Part shown: positions 18,657 to 25,645 of the stretch, one piece after another
How the letters are laid out: each line of letters starts with the position of its first letter
Position numbering within the stretch: the stretch's first letter is position 1
NCBI GenBank assembly: GCA_963825575.1
Contig: CAWGUB010000017.1
Span: 1 to 64,000 of the forward strand
DNA length: 64,000 nt
Source of the DNA: JAFDBW01 sp963825575
GTDB lineage: Bacteria > Desulfobacterota > Desulfuromonadia > Desulfuromonadales > BM103
Reading direction: 5' to 3'
Program-made: the position numbers and the translations under genes
Notes under the pieces: model-generated
What the model was told of the DNA's origin: nothing
Seen by the model: the letters and a program-made list of their open reading frames with translations, nothing else
The model's database searches: none

Positions 18657-21161
18657 ATGCTCTCTGAACAGAACCGTGTCACAGTCAACATCGAAGATGA
18701 AATGCGCAAGTCCTACATGGACTACGCGATGAGCGTCATCGTCGGCCGTGCCCTGCCGGACGTACGTGACGGCCTCAAGCCGGTCCATCGCCGGGTACTG
18801 TTCGCCATGAGCGAACTCAACAACGATTACAATAAGCCGTACAAGAAGTCGGCCCGCGTGGTTGGTGACGTGATCGGTAAGTACCACCCCCACGGTGACT
18901 CGGCTGTCTACGATACGATCGTTCGCATGGCCCAGAGCTTCTCCATGCGTTATCCACTGGTTGATGGTCAGGGCAACTTCGGTTCGATCGATGGTGACTC
19001 GGCCGCAGCGATGCGTTACACCGAAGTCCGCATGGACCGCCTGGCCCATGAGCTGCTCAACGACCTCGACAAGGAAACCGTCGATTTCGGACCCAACTAT
19101 GACGACTCTCTGGAAGAGCCGCTGGTTCTGCCGTGCAAATACCCGAACCTGCTGGTCAATGGTTCCGAGGGTATTGCGGTCGGTATGGCTACCAAGATCC
19201 CGCCGCACAACCTTGTTGAAGTAATCAACGGTCTGATCGCGATGATCGACAATCCGAAGCTCGACGATGAAACGCTGCTCAATATCGTCCCCGGCCCTGA
19301 TTTTCCGACCGGAGGGTTCATCCTCGGTCAGGAAGGGGTCAGGGAAGCCTATCGCACCGGCCGCGGCATTATCCAGATGCGCGCCCGTGCCCTGGTCGAG
19401 CAGAACAAGCGCACCGGCCGGGAGAGCATCATTGTCACGGAGATCCCTTTCCAGGTTAACAAGGCACGCCTGATCGAGAAAATTGCCGACCTGGTCAAGG
19501 AAAAGAGGATCGAGGGTATTTCTGATCTGCGCGATGAGTCGGACCGTGATGGCATGCGGATCGTGGTCGAACTGAAAAAAGACACCATCCCGCAGGTCAT
19601 CATCAACCAGCTCTACAAAATGACGCCGATGCAGTCGTCCTTCGGCATCATCATGCTGGCGATCGTAGCAGGCCAGCCGCGGGTCCTCTCTCTGCGCGAA
19701 GTGCTCGCGCATTTCATCGAACATCGCAAGGAGATTATTACCCGCCGGACCCTGTTCGAACTGAAAAAAGCCGAGGCCCGCGCGCATATTCTCGAAGGCC
19801 TGAAGATCGCTCTCGACAACCTCGACGAGGTCATCCAGACGATCAAGTCCAGTGCCAACCCTCCTGAAGCCAAGGAGCGATTGATTGTCGGCTTTGACTT
19901 GAGCGCTATTCAGGCCCAGGCAATTCTCGAAATGCGCCTGCATCGCCTGACCGGTCTCGAGCGTGACAAGATCATCGAGGAGTACAACCAGGTCCTTGCC
20001 CTGATCAAGCGCCTCAAGGAGATCCTGGGCAGCGACTCCGAGGTCTTCACGATCATCAAGGGTGAGCTGACCGAGACCATTGAACGTTTTGGTGATCAGC
20101 GCCGCACCGAGATCGTCGCAATGACTGCCGACCTGTCGATCGAGGACCTGATAGTTGAAGAAGACATGGTGGTGACCGTGTCTCACTCGGGTTATATCAA
20201 GCGCAATGCGGTTTCACTCTACCGGGCGCAGCGACGCGGCGGCAAGGGCGCAACCGGAATGCGGCCCAAGGAAGAGGATTTTGTCGAAAACCTCTTTATC
20301 GCCTCGACCCACAGCTATATCCTGATCTTTACCAGCAAAGGCAAGGTCTACTGGCTCAAGGTCCATGAGATCCCGCAAGGCGGCCGCGCGGCGCGCGGCA
20401 AGGCGATCGTCAACCTGCTCAACCTGCAGGACGATGAGAAGGTTATGACGATCCTGCCGGTCAAAGAGTTCGAAGAAGACAGGTTCATTATTACCGCAAC
20501 CCGAAAAGGGACCGTCAAGAAGACTGACCTGATGGCTTATTCACACCCGCGCCAGGGCGGAATTATCGCCTTGACGATCGATCAAGGTGACAGCCTGATC
20601 GCTGCCCGCCTGACCGACGGCTCCATGGATATCCTGATGGCCAGCCGCAACGGCAAATCGATCCGCTTCAACGAGTCCGATGCCAGACCGATGGGTCGCA
20701 CCACCCGCGGGGTAAGGGGAATGATGCTCGAGGGTGATGACCGGATTATCGGCATGGAAGTGGTTTCCAATGCGACCTCGTCGACCCTGGTTTCCGTGAC
20801 CGAAACCGGCTTCGGGAAACGTACCAGCCTCAATGAATACCGGGTCCAGAGTCGTGGTGGCAAAGGGATCATCACGATCAAGACCGGCGGTCGCAACGGT
20901 CAGGTCGTTGACGTTAAACTGGTGGATAATGAATCCGACCTGATGTTCATAACCGATCGCGGCAAGGTGTTGCGTACCCGGGTTAAGGCGCTGTCGATTA
21001 TCGGTCGCAACACCATGGGTGTACGCCTGATGGTCCTCGAAGCAGACGAGCGGATTGTCGCTGTAGCCAAACTGGCAGAGAAAGAAGATGACGAAGGAAA
21101 TCCAGAAATTGAAGAAACGGCTCCTGATGGAGGAGCTCCAGCGCCAGGGGAAGGTGCCTAA
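18657..21161 (+). CDS. gyrA: DNA gyrase subunit A
   Basis: DNA-cleaving subunit of gyrase, 834 residues. The catalytic tyrosine is in AAMRYTE (Y121). The quinolone-determining region reads HPHGDSAVYD with the usual susceptible serine and aspartate (S82, D86). The C-terminal beta-pinwheel includes the GyrA-box-like QRRGGKG near residue 523. The ribosome-binding site is GGAGG just upstream. The 89-base gap after gyrB holds an imperfect GTGAGG/CCTCAC inverted sequence. The 3' end overlaps the next gene by 74 bases if that gene starts at its first ATG. Confidence 0.98.
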   Translation: MLSEQNRVTVNIEDEMRKSYMDYAMSVIVGRALPDVRDGLKPVHRRVLFAMSELNNDYNKPYKKSARVVGDVIGKYHPHGDSAVYDTIVRMAQSFSMRYPLVDGQGNFGSIDGDSAAAMRYTEVRMDRLAHELLNDLDKETVDFGPNYDDSLEEPLVLPCKYPNLLVNGSEGIAVGMATKIPPHNLVEVINGLIAMIDNPKLDDETLLNIVPGPDFPTGGFILGQEGVREAYRTGRGIIQMRARALVEQNKRTGRESIIVTEIPFQVNKARLIEKIADLVKEKRIEGISDLRDESDRDGMRIVVELKKDTIPQVIINQLYKMTPMQSSFGIIMLAIVAGQPRVLSLREVLAHFIEHRKEIITRRTLFELKKAEARAHILEGLKIALDNLDEVIQTIKSSANPPEAKERLIVGFDLSAIQAQAILEMRLHRLTGLERDKIIEEYNQVLALIKRLKEILGSDSEVFTIIKGELTETIERFGDQRRTEIVAMTADLSIEDLIVEEDMVVTVSHSGYIKRNAVSLYRAQRRGGKGATGMRPKEEDFVENLFIASTHSYILIFTSKGKVYWLKVHEIPQGGRAARGKAIVNLLNLQDDEKVMTILPVKEFEEDRFIITATRKGTVKKTDLMAYSHPRQGGIIALTIDQGDSLIAARLTDGSMDILMASRNGKSIRFNESDARPMGRTTRGVRGMMLEGDDRIIGMEVVSNATSSTLVSVTETGFGKRTSLNEYRVQSRGGKGIITIKTGGRNGQVVDVKLVDNESDLMFITDRGKVLRTRVKALSIIGRNTMGVRLMVLEADERIVAVAKLAEKEDDEGNPEIEETAPDGGAPAPGEGA

Positions 21162-21972
21162 CAGGCGACTCTGGATTGTTCTTGGTCTGGCGCTGGCAGC
21201 CCTGCTTGCCGGCGGAGCTTACTGGTATCACGCATCGCTGCAGTCGAGACTCGAAGAGACCTTCCAGAACGGCATGGCCTTACGGCAGTCGGGCCGGTAC
21301 GCTGAGGCCGTTGAACTGTTCAGCAACCTGCACGACGATTATCCTTCTTTTGTGCGTGTCCCGCAGGCCCTCTTTCAGAAGGCCGAAATCCTGGATCTCT
21401 ACCTGTCCCGCCACTCCGATGCGCTTCTGACCTACCTGCTGCTGGAACGGGATTACCCGGAGGCCCCGGAGGTGGATCCGGCCAGGCGGCAGGTTGCGAT
21501 TCTTTTCAAGTATCGCCTCGATGACTGTGGTCAAGCCATTGCCGCTTACCAGAAGGTTCTCGACCTGCCCGGCCCTGACAATGACCGGCTGCAGTACGAG
21601 GTTGCCGACTGCTATTTCCGCTTGAATAATTTTGAGCAGGCACGCATAGAGTTCGAAAACCTCTTGAGCAACTACGCTTCCAGCGGCCTGACTGCCGAAG
21701 TGCGGTACCGCATCGCCATGACTTATGCCCTGGAGGGCAAGCTGCCGGAAGCCGCCGCGGCTTACCGTCTGGTTATGCAGGACTGGCCCGAAAGCCCCTA
21801 CGCGATCGAAGCCAGCTTCGGCCTGGCAACGGTGCTCGAGGAGCAGGAAGAGTTGCGCGAGGCTCTGAAGATTCTGGAAGAGCTGGATGGAATTTATCCA
21901 AAACAGGATATACTGAAGAGAAAAACCGATCAGGTGCGCGAGCGCATAGAAAAGAAAAAGAAGGCGGTTTAA
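21088..21972 (+). CDS. Membrane-anchored TPR protein
   Basis: 294 residues: a basic N-terminus, one membrane segment (about residues 28-46, LWIVLGLALAALLAGGAYW) and then a periplasmic solenoid of tetratricopeptide-type repeats (QNGMALRQSGRYAEAVELF, YEVADCYFRLNNFEQARIEF, YRIAMTYALEGKLPEAAAAY). It ends in a lysine-rich tail. No enzymatic domain is visible, so it is probably a scaffold. The first ATG lies 74 bases inside gyrA; an internal ATG at 21127 would remove most of the overlap. It is followed 9 bases later by gpsA. Confidence 0.8.
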   Translation: MTKEIQKLKKRLLMEELQRQGKVPNRRLWIVLGLALAALLAGGAYWYHASLQSRLEETFQNGMALRQSGRYAEAVELFSNLHDDYPSFVRVPQALFQKAEILDLYLSRHSDALLTYLLLERDYPEAPEVDPARRQVAILFKYRLDDCGQAIAAYQKVLDLPGPDNDRLQYEVADCYFRLNNFEQARIEFENLLSNYASSGLTAEVRYRIAMTYALEGKLPEAAAAYRLVMQDWPESPYAIEASFGLATVLEEQEELREALKILEELDGIYPKQDILKRKTDQVRERIEKKKKAV

Positions 21973-21981
21973 GGACTGATC

Positions 21982-22986
21982 ATGTTGAATATAGGTGTCA
22001 TTGGAGCCGGAAGCTGGGGAACAACGTTGGCCAATGTGCTGGCGAAAAAAGGCTATCCTGTAACCCTGTGGGTATATGAAACGGATCTCGCCGAACGGAT
22101 GGCGAAGACCCGAATTAACGACCTGTACCTCGATGGATTCACCCTGTCGCCGAACCTGGCCTTTACTAACGAGCTGTCCGAGGCCGTAACCGGTTGCCAA
22201 CTGCTGCTTTTAGTCTCTCCATCCCAGGTGATGCGACAGGTCCTGAAGCAGTTGCAGCCGCACCTGGACGCAACCTGCCTGCTGGTTTCCGCAGCCAAGG
22301 GGATAGAAAACAACTCCTTAAAGCTCATGTCGGAAGTGCTCGAAGAGGTTCTGGGGACCGAGGTCAAAACCCGTTGCGCCTTCCTGTCGGGGCCGTCCTT
22401 CGCCAAAGAGGTGGCCGCAGAGCAGCCGACGGCGGTGGCGGTGGCCGCAGAAGACCTGGATGTTGCGCATCGGGTCCAGGAGGTTTTCAGCACGGATTAC
22501 TTTCGGGTCTATACCAACCAGGATGTCATCGGCGTTGAAATCGGCGGCGCCCTGAAAAATGTTATCGCCCTGGCCGCCGGTGTTGGCGACGGGCTCGGGT
22601 TCAACCACAACGCCCGGGCAGCGCTGATTACCCGGGGGTTGGTGGAAATTACCCGACTCGGCATGGCCAAGGGTGCCGTTGAATCAACCTTTGCCGGGCT
22701 GGCCGGGATGGGTGACCTGGTATTGACCTGTACCGGCGACCTGTCACGTAACCGTACGGTTGGCATGGAGTTGGGGCGAGGTCGTAAGCTGGACGAAATC
22801 CTTAACCAGATGCGGATGGTGGCGGAGGGGGTCAAGACGACCCTGTCGGCCTACCAGTTGGCCAATAAGCTCGGCGTGAAAATGCCGATCACCGAGCAAA
22901 TGTACCAGATCCTCTATAAAAACAAAGATCCCAAGCTTGCTGTTAAAGACCTGATGCAGCGGGCGCTGACCTCGGAAGACGAATGA
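21982..22986 (+). CDS. gpsA: Glycerol-3-phosphate dehydrogenase [NAD(P)+]
   Basis: Cytoplasmic enzyme that makes sn-glycerol-3-phosphate from dihydroxyacetone phosphate for phospholipid synthesis. 334 residues. The Rossmann motif GVIGAGSWGTTLA is at residues 5-17, VSAAKGIE near 101 and the substrate-site region ALKNVIALAAGVGDGLGFNHNA near 192. It overlaps the following cyclophilin gene by four bases (ATGA), so the two are translationally coupled. Confidence 0.97.
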   Translation: MLNIGVIGAGSWGTTLANVLAKKGYPVTLWVYETDLAERMAKTRINDLYLDGFTLSPNLAFTNELSEAVTGCQLLLLVSPSQVMRQVLKQLQPHLDATCLLVSAAKGIENNSLKLMSEVLEEVLGTEVKTRCAFLSGPSFAKEVAAEQPTAVAVAAEDLDVAHRVQEVFSTDYFRVYTNQDVIGVEIGGALKNVIALAAGVGDGLGFNHNARAALITRGLVEITRLGMAKGAVESTFAGLAGMGDLVLTCTGDLSRNRTVGMELGRGRKLDEILNQMRMVAEGVKTTLSAYQLANKLGVKMPITEQMYQILYKNKDPKLAVKDLMQRALTSEDE

Positions 22987-23567
22987 AAGGATTGCTGCTG
23001 ATGAAGAAGATATCTCTCCTGCTCCTGTTAAGCCTTTGCCTGATCTCTCCGGCCTTTGCCTATAAATATGCCGTCATCGAAACCAATTATGGTGACATAA
23101 CCGTCGAACTGAACGATGAGAAGGCACCGCAGTCCGTGGCCAACTTCCTGACCTATGTTGATGCCCAGCATTACACGGATACGATTTTTCACCGGGTCAT
23201 TAAGGATTTCATGATTCAGGGGGGCAACTTTACCGTAGACATGACACCAAAAAAGAACCGTGCACCAATCAAGAACGAGGCCAGCAACGGTTTGCGCAAC
23301 CTGCGCGGTACCATCGCCATGGCCCGCACCGGGGTCGTCGATAGCGCCACCAGCCAGTTCTTCATCAACCTCAAGGACAACGGCTTCCTCGATCATAAAA
23401 ACAGTTCGCCACAGGGTTATGGTTATGCGGTGTTCGGCAAGGTCGTCAAGGGGATGGATGTCGTCGACAAGATTGGCAGCACTTCAACGCACAACTTCCG
23501 CCGTTTCAGTGATGTGCCGGTGGAACCAGTTGTGATTCGCAGCATCAATCGCGTCAACCAAGAGTAG
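22983..23567 (+). CDS. Exported cyclophilin-type peptidyl-prolyl isomerase
   Basis: Proline cis-trans isomerase that assists folding in the periplasm. The N-terminus MKKISLLLLLSLCLISPAFA is a typical signal peptide, with the mature protein starting near YKYAVIETNYG. Cyclophilin motifs are present: FHRVIKDFMIQGG, GTIAMART, SATSQFFINL and YAVFGKVVKGMDVV. The first ATG (22983) overlaps gpsA; the ATG at 23001 gives the cleaner signal peptide. A second, leaderless cyclophilin is encoded at 61303-61812. Confidence 0.95.
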   Translation: MKGLLLMKKISLLLLLSLCLISPAFAYKYAVIETNYGDITVELNDEKAPQSVANFLTYVDAQHYTDTIFHRVIKDFMIQGGNFTVDMTPKKNRAPIKNEASNGLRNLRGTIAMARTGVVDSATSQFFINLKDNGFLDHKNSSPQGYGYAVFGKVVKGMDVVDKIGSTSTHNFRRFSDVPVEPVVIRSINRVNQE

Positions 23568-23606
23568 TCAGTCGTCGTCGGATGACGACCAGGCAGCGAG
23601 GCAGGA

Positions 23607-24341
23607 ATGACAACCGCTCGCATTATGACCTACAACATACAGCAATGCAGGGGTAGCGACAATCAGGTCAATCCGGACCGGATCCTGAACGTGATTGCCG
23701 ATGCCGCTCCCGATATCGTCGCGTTGCAGGAGCTTGGTGCCGTACATCACGCAGATATTCTCCCTTATCTGGTGGAACGCAGCGGTCTGGACGCTTATCG
23801 TGACGCCGCCGGTGGTCCGTTGGCCTACCTCTCCTATTTCCCTCTTAAAGGGGTGCAAAACTTCGAGCTTGGCCACGGTGGACAGTGTTTGCGCGCCGAC
23901 GTCGAACTCGGTGGCAAGCGCCTGCACCTGCTCAACGTCTGTCTCGACAGTTTTCCGCGTTTCCGCAGTCACCAGGTGACGCAGTTGCTGGGACCTGACT
24001 TGCTTGGCAACCCGTCGCTGGTCTGCCCTGCCCTGATCCTCGGAGATTTTGCCGACTATATCTGGGGCGCCGGGAACCTGGAGCTGGCTTCGGTCCTGCG
24101 TCGAACCCGCTGGCCACTCTGGCGCGGCACCTACCCGTCATGTTTGCCTGTTTTTGGCCGCGATCGCGCTTATCTGCGCGGGGCAGTCAGAATCCTCGAT
24201 GCCACGATCAACCGCAGCTTCCTGGCCCGGAAGGCGTCCCGGCACCTGCCGTTGACACTGACGGTACAGGTCACAGACACCAGGCGCTCCGTCAAGCTGC
24301 ATCGATTGCCTGCCCGTCGCATGGAAGCGGCCCCTGGCTAG
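23607..24341 (+). CDS. Degenerate endonuclease/exonuclease/phosphatase (EEP) fold protein
   Basis: 244 residues with the EEP fold signatures TYNIQ (~8-12), ALQELG (~40), LNVCLDSFPRFRSHQ (~109) and a C-terminal HLPLTL. Two positions normally needed for catalysis look altered: the GDFN motif is GDFADY, losing the asparagine, and the terminal S-D-H is SRHLPL, losing the aspartate. It may therefore be a weak or inactive enzyme, or have a shifted active site. No signal peptide is seen. It lies 39 bases after the cyclophilin gene. Confidence 0.75.
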   Translation: MTTARIMTYNIQQCRGSDNQVNPDRILNVIADAAPDIVALQELGAVHHADILPYLVERSGLDAYRDAAGGPLAYLSYFPLKGVQNFELGHGGQCLRADVELGGKRLHLLNVCLDSFPRFRSHQVTQLLGPDLLGNPSLVCPALILGDFADYIWGAGNLELASVLRRTRWPLWRGTYPSCLPVFGRDRAYLRGAVRILDATINRSFLARKASRHLPLTLTVQVTDTRRSVKLHRLPARRMEAAPG

Positions 24342-24366
24342 CGATCGATTGCTTGCTGAAGCCGTC

Positions 24367-24396
24367 TGTGGAAAAATCTGTGGACAAGGTTGATAA
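24367..24396. promoter_or_regulatory. Cluster of three DnaA-box-like 9-mers upstream of nth
   Basis: TGTGGAAAA (24367-24375), TGTGGACAA (24379-24387) and GGTTGATAA (24388-24396). Starts are 12 and then 9 bases apart. The middle 9-mer is identical to one in the dnaA-dnaN gap. The same three-box layout recurs at 31381-31410. Confidence 0.55.
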
Positions 24397-24430
24397 CTCA
24401 ACAACAAATCGGCAAAACTGAACCTGTTGA

Positions 24431-25084
24431 ATGAAGAAAACACGCATTTCAGCTGCTCATGCCCTGAGGACTCTCGATCTTCTTCAAGCGACCTATCCGG
24501 AGGCCTGTTGTGCCTTGGTGCACGACAATGCCTGGCAACTGCTGGTTGCGACAATCCTGTCTGCCCAGTGCACTGATGTAAGGGTCAACCAGGTGACGCC
24601 TGAACTGTTCCGACGGTATCCCGACCCGCACAGCATGGCGACTGCCGACCAGGCAGAGATCGAAGAGCTGGTCCGCTCGACCGGGTTTTTCCGCAACAAG
24701 GCGAAAAACCTCATCGGGTGTGCAATGGAGCTGGTCCGTTGTTATGACGGCAAAGTCCCGAAGCAGATGCAGATGCTGGTCTCTTTGCCGGGCGTCGGCC
24801 GCAAGACGGCCAACGTGATCCTTGGCAACGCCTTCGATGTACCGGGGATGGTTGTGGATACTCACGTGGGCCGGATTGCCTGGCGGCTCGGCTGGGCTAC
24901 AGGAAAAGACGCTGAAAAAATCGAGAAAGAGCTCTGTGCCCTGCTCCCTGCAGGGCGCTGGACCCAGTCTGCCCACGTGCTGATTTTTCACGGCCGGCAG
25001 TGCTGCCGGGCTCAGACTGCCTGGTGTTCAAGGTGCCCGGTTGTGGACCGTTGCCCGCAGGTTGGGGTTGGTCGGCAGAAGTAG
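24431..25084 (+). CDS. nth: Endonuclease III (DNA glycosylase/AP lyase)
   Basis: Base-excision repair enzyme removing oxidised pyrimidines, 217 residues. The helix-hairpin-helix LPGVGRKTANVILGNAF carries the catalytic lysine (in GRKTA), and VVDTHVGRI carries the catalytic aspartate. The C-terminal 4Fe-4S cluster motif C-x6-C-x2-C-x5-C is complete (CRAQTAWCSRCPVVDRC). The gene appears monocistronic. A DnaA-box-like cluster lies 35 bases before the start. Confidence 0.96.
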   Translation: MKKTRISAAHALRTLDLLQATYPEACCALVHDNAWQLLVATILSAQCTDVRVNQVTPELFRRYPDPHSMATADQAEIEELVRSTGFFRNKAKNLIGCAMELVRCYDGKVPKQMQMLVSLPGVGRKTANVILGNAFDVPGMVVDTHVGRIAWRLGWATGKDAEKIEKELCALLPAGRWTQSAHVLIFHGRQCCRAQTAWCSRCPVVDRCPQVGVGRQK

Positions 25085-25130
25085 CCATTTTATCTGGCTA
25101 TTACAGTTAAAAACGAAATCTAAAATAGAA

Positions 25131-25555
25131 ACCAAAACCCGGGGGTCGCGCCCCCCGACCGCGCCTTACTCTTTTGCTGGCCCAAAAGAGTAAGCAGAAA
25201 AGGGCCTGCGCTGCGCTGGGCATGTCTGGTTCGTCAAGGCAGCAACATCAATTCAGGAAGTTCTAACCGATCAAGAGTCTGCACTTCCCCCGCAGGACCC
25301 GAGGCTCTTGAGAGCCTCTCCTGCTGTGGAGGGTTGCAATGATCGTCACTAGTTTTTAGGCTTTTCCCTTGTAGATCACACAGAAAGGTCAGGCCCTTTG
25401 ACACAGGGCCGGATCCCCATCACAGCAGGTTCTTGAACTCACAGAAACCCGGCAAAGGAGATGCCCTCCGCAAGGAGCAAAGGCGTTTTTGCTTACTTTT
25501 GTCGCCGCATGGACAAAAGTAAGGCGTCTGGCAGTACGCGAACTGCCGGTTTTGT
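25131..25555. repeat. Structured dispersed repeat, copy A
   Basis: About 425 bases sharing blocks with copy B at 60321-60738: 21 identical bases (25208-25228), 17 (25358-25374) and 27 (25451-25477). It contains five hairpins: CGGGGG/CCCCCG (25140-25157), a perfect 12-bp stem CTTACTCTTTTG (25165-25194), GAGGCTCT/AGAGCCTC (25301-25318), a perfect 12-bp stem CTTACTTTTGTC (25492-25523) and GGCAGT-ACGCGA-ACTGCC (25530-25547). Stems differ from copy B by paired changes, which argues for conserved folding. No open reading frame is conserved between the copies that I can see. Confidence 0.75.
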
Positions 25556-25584
25556 CAGTTAAAGATTTTATGTTTATGTAACAA

Positions 25585-25616
25585 ACAAAAAAAGCCCGAC
25601 AATCGCCGGACCTTTC
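25585..25616 (-). terminator. Terminator of the PBP1A gene
   Basis: On the minus strand an AAGGTCCG/CGGGCTTT stem (with G-T pairs) is followed by a run of T residues. It lies about 30 bases after the PBP stop codon. Confidence 0.65.
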
Positions 25617-25645
25617 TAAAACAGAAAACAACATCAAACTATTCT

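Larger units (their letters stand above)
25085..25645. other. Long intergenic region holding repeat copy A
   Basis: No gene is supported here. It contains a TAGCCA/TGGCTA hairpin just after nth, the structured repeat described separately (25131-25555), and the terminator of the convergent PBP gene. Short ORFs on either strand are by-products of the palindromes. Confidence 0.7.

Noticed and set aside
18630..20186. 518-residue minus-strand ORF opposite gyrA
   Set aside because: Antisense shadow of an intact, highly conserved gyrA.
25389..25637. Small ORF inside repeat copy A
   Set aside because: The frame is not kept in copy B, and the sequence constraint is explained by hairpins instead.
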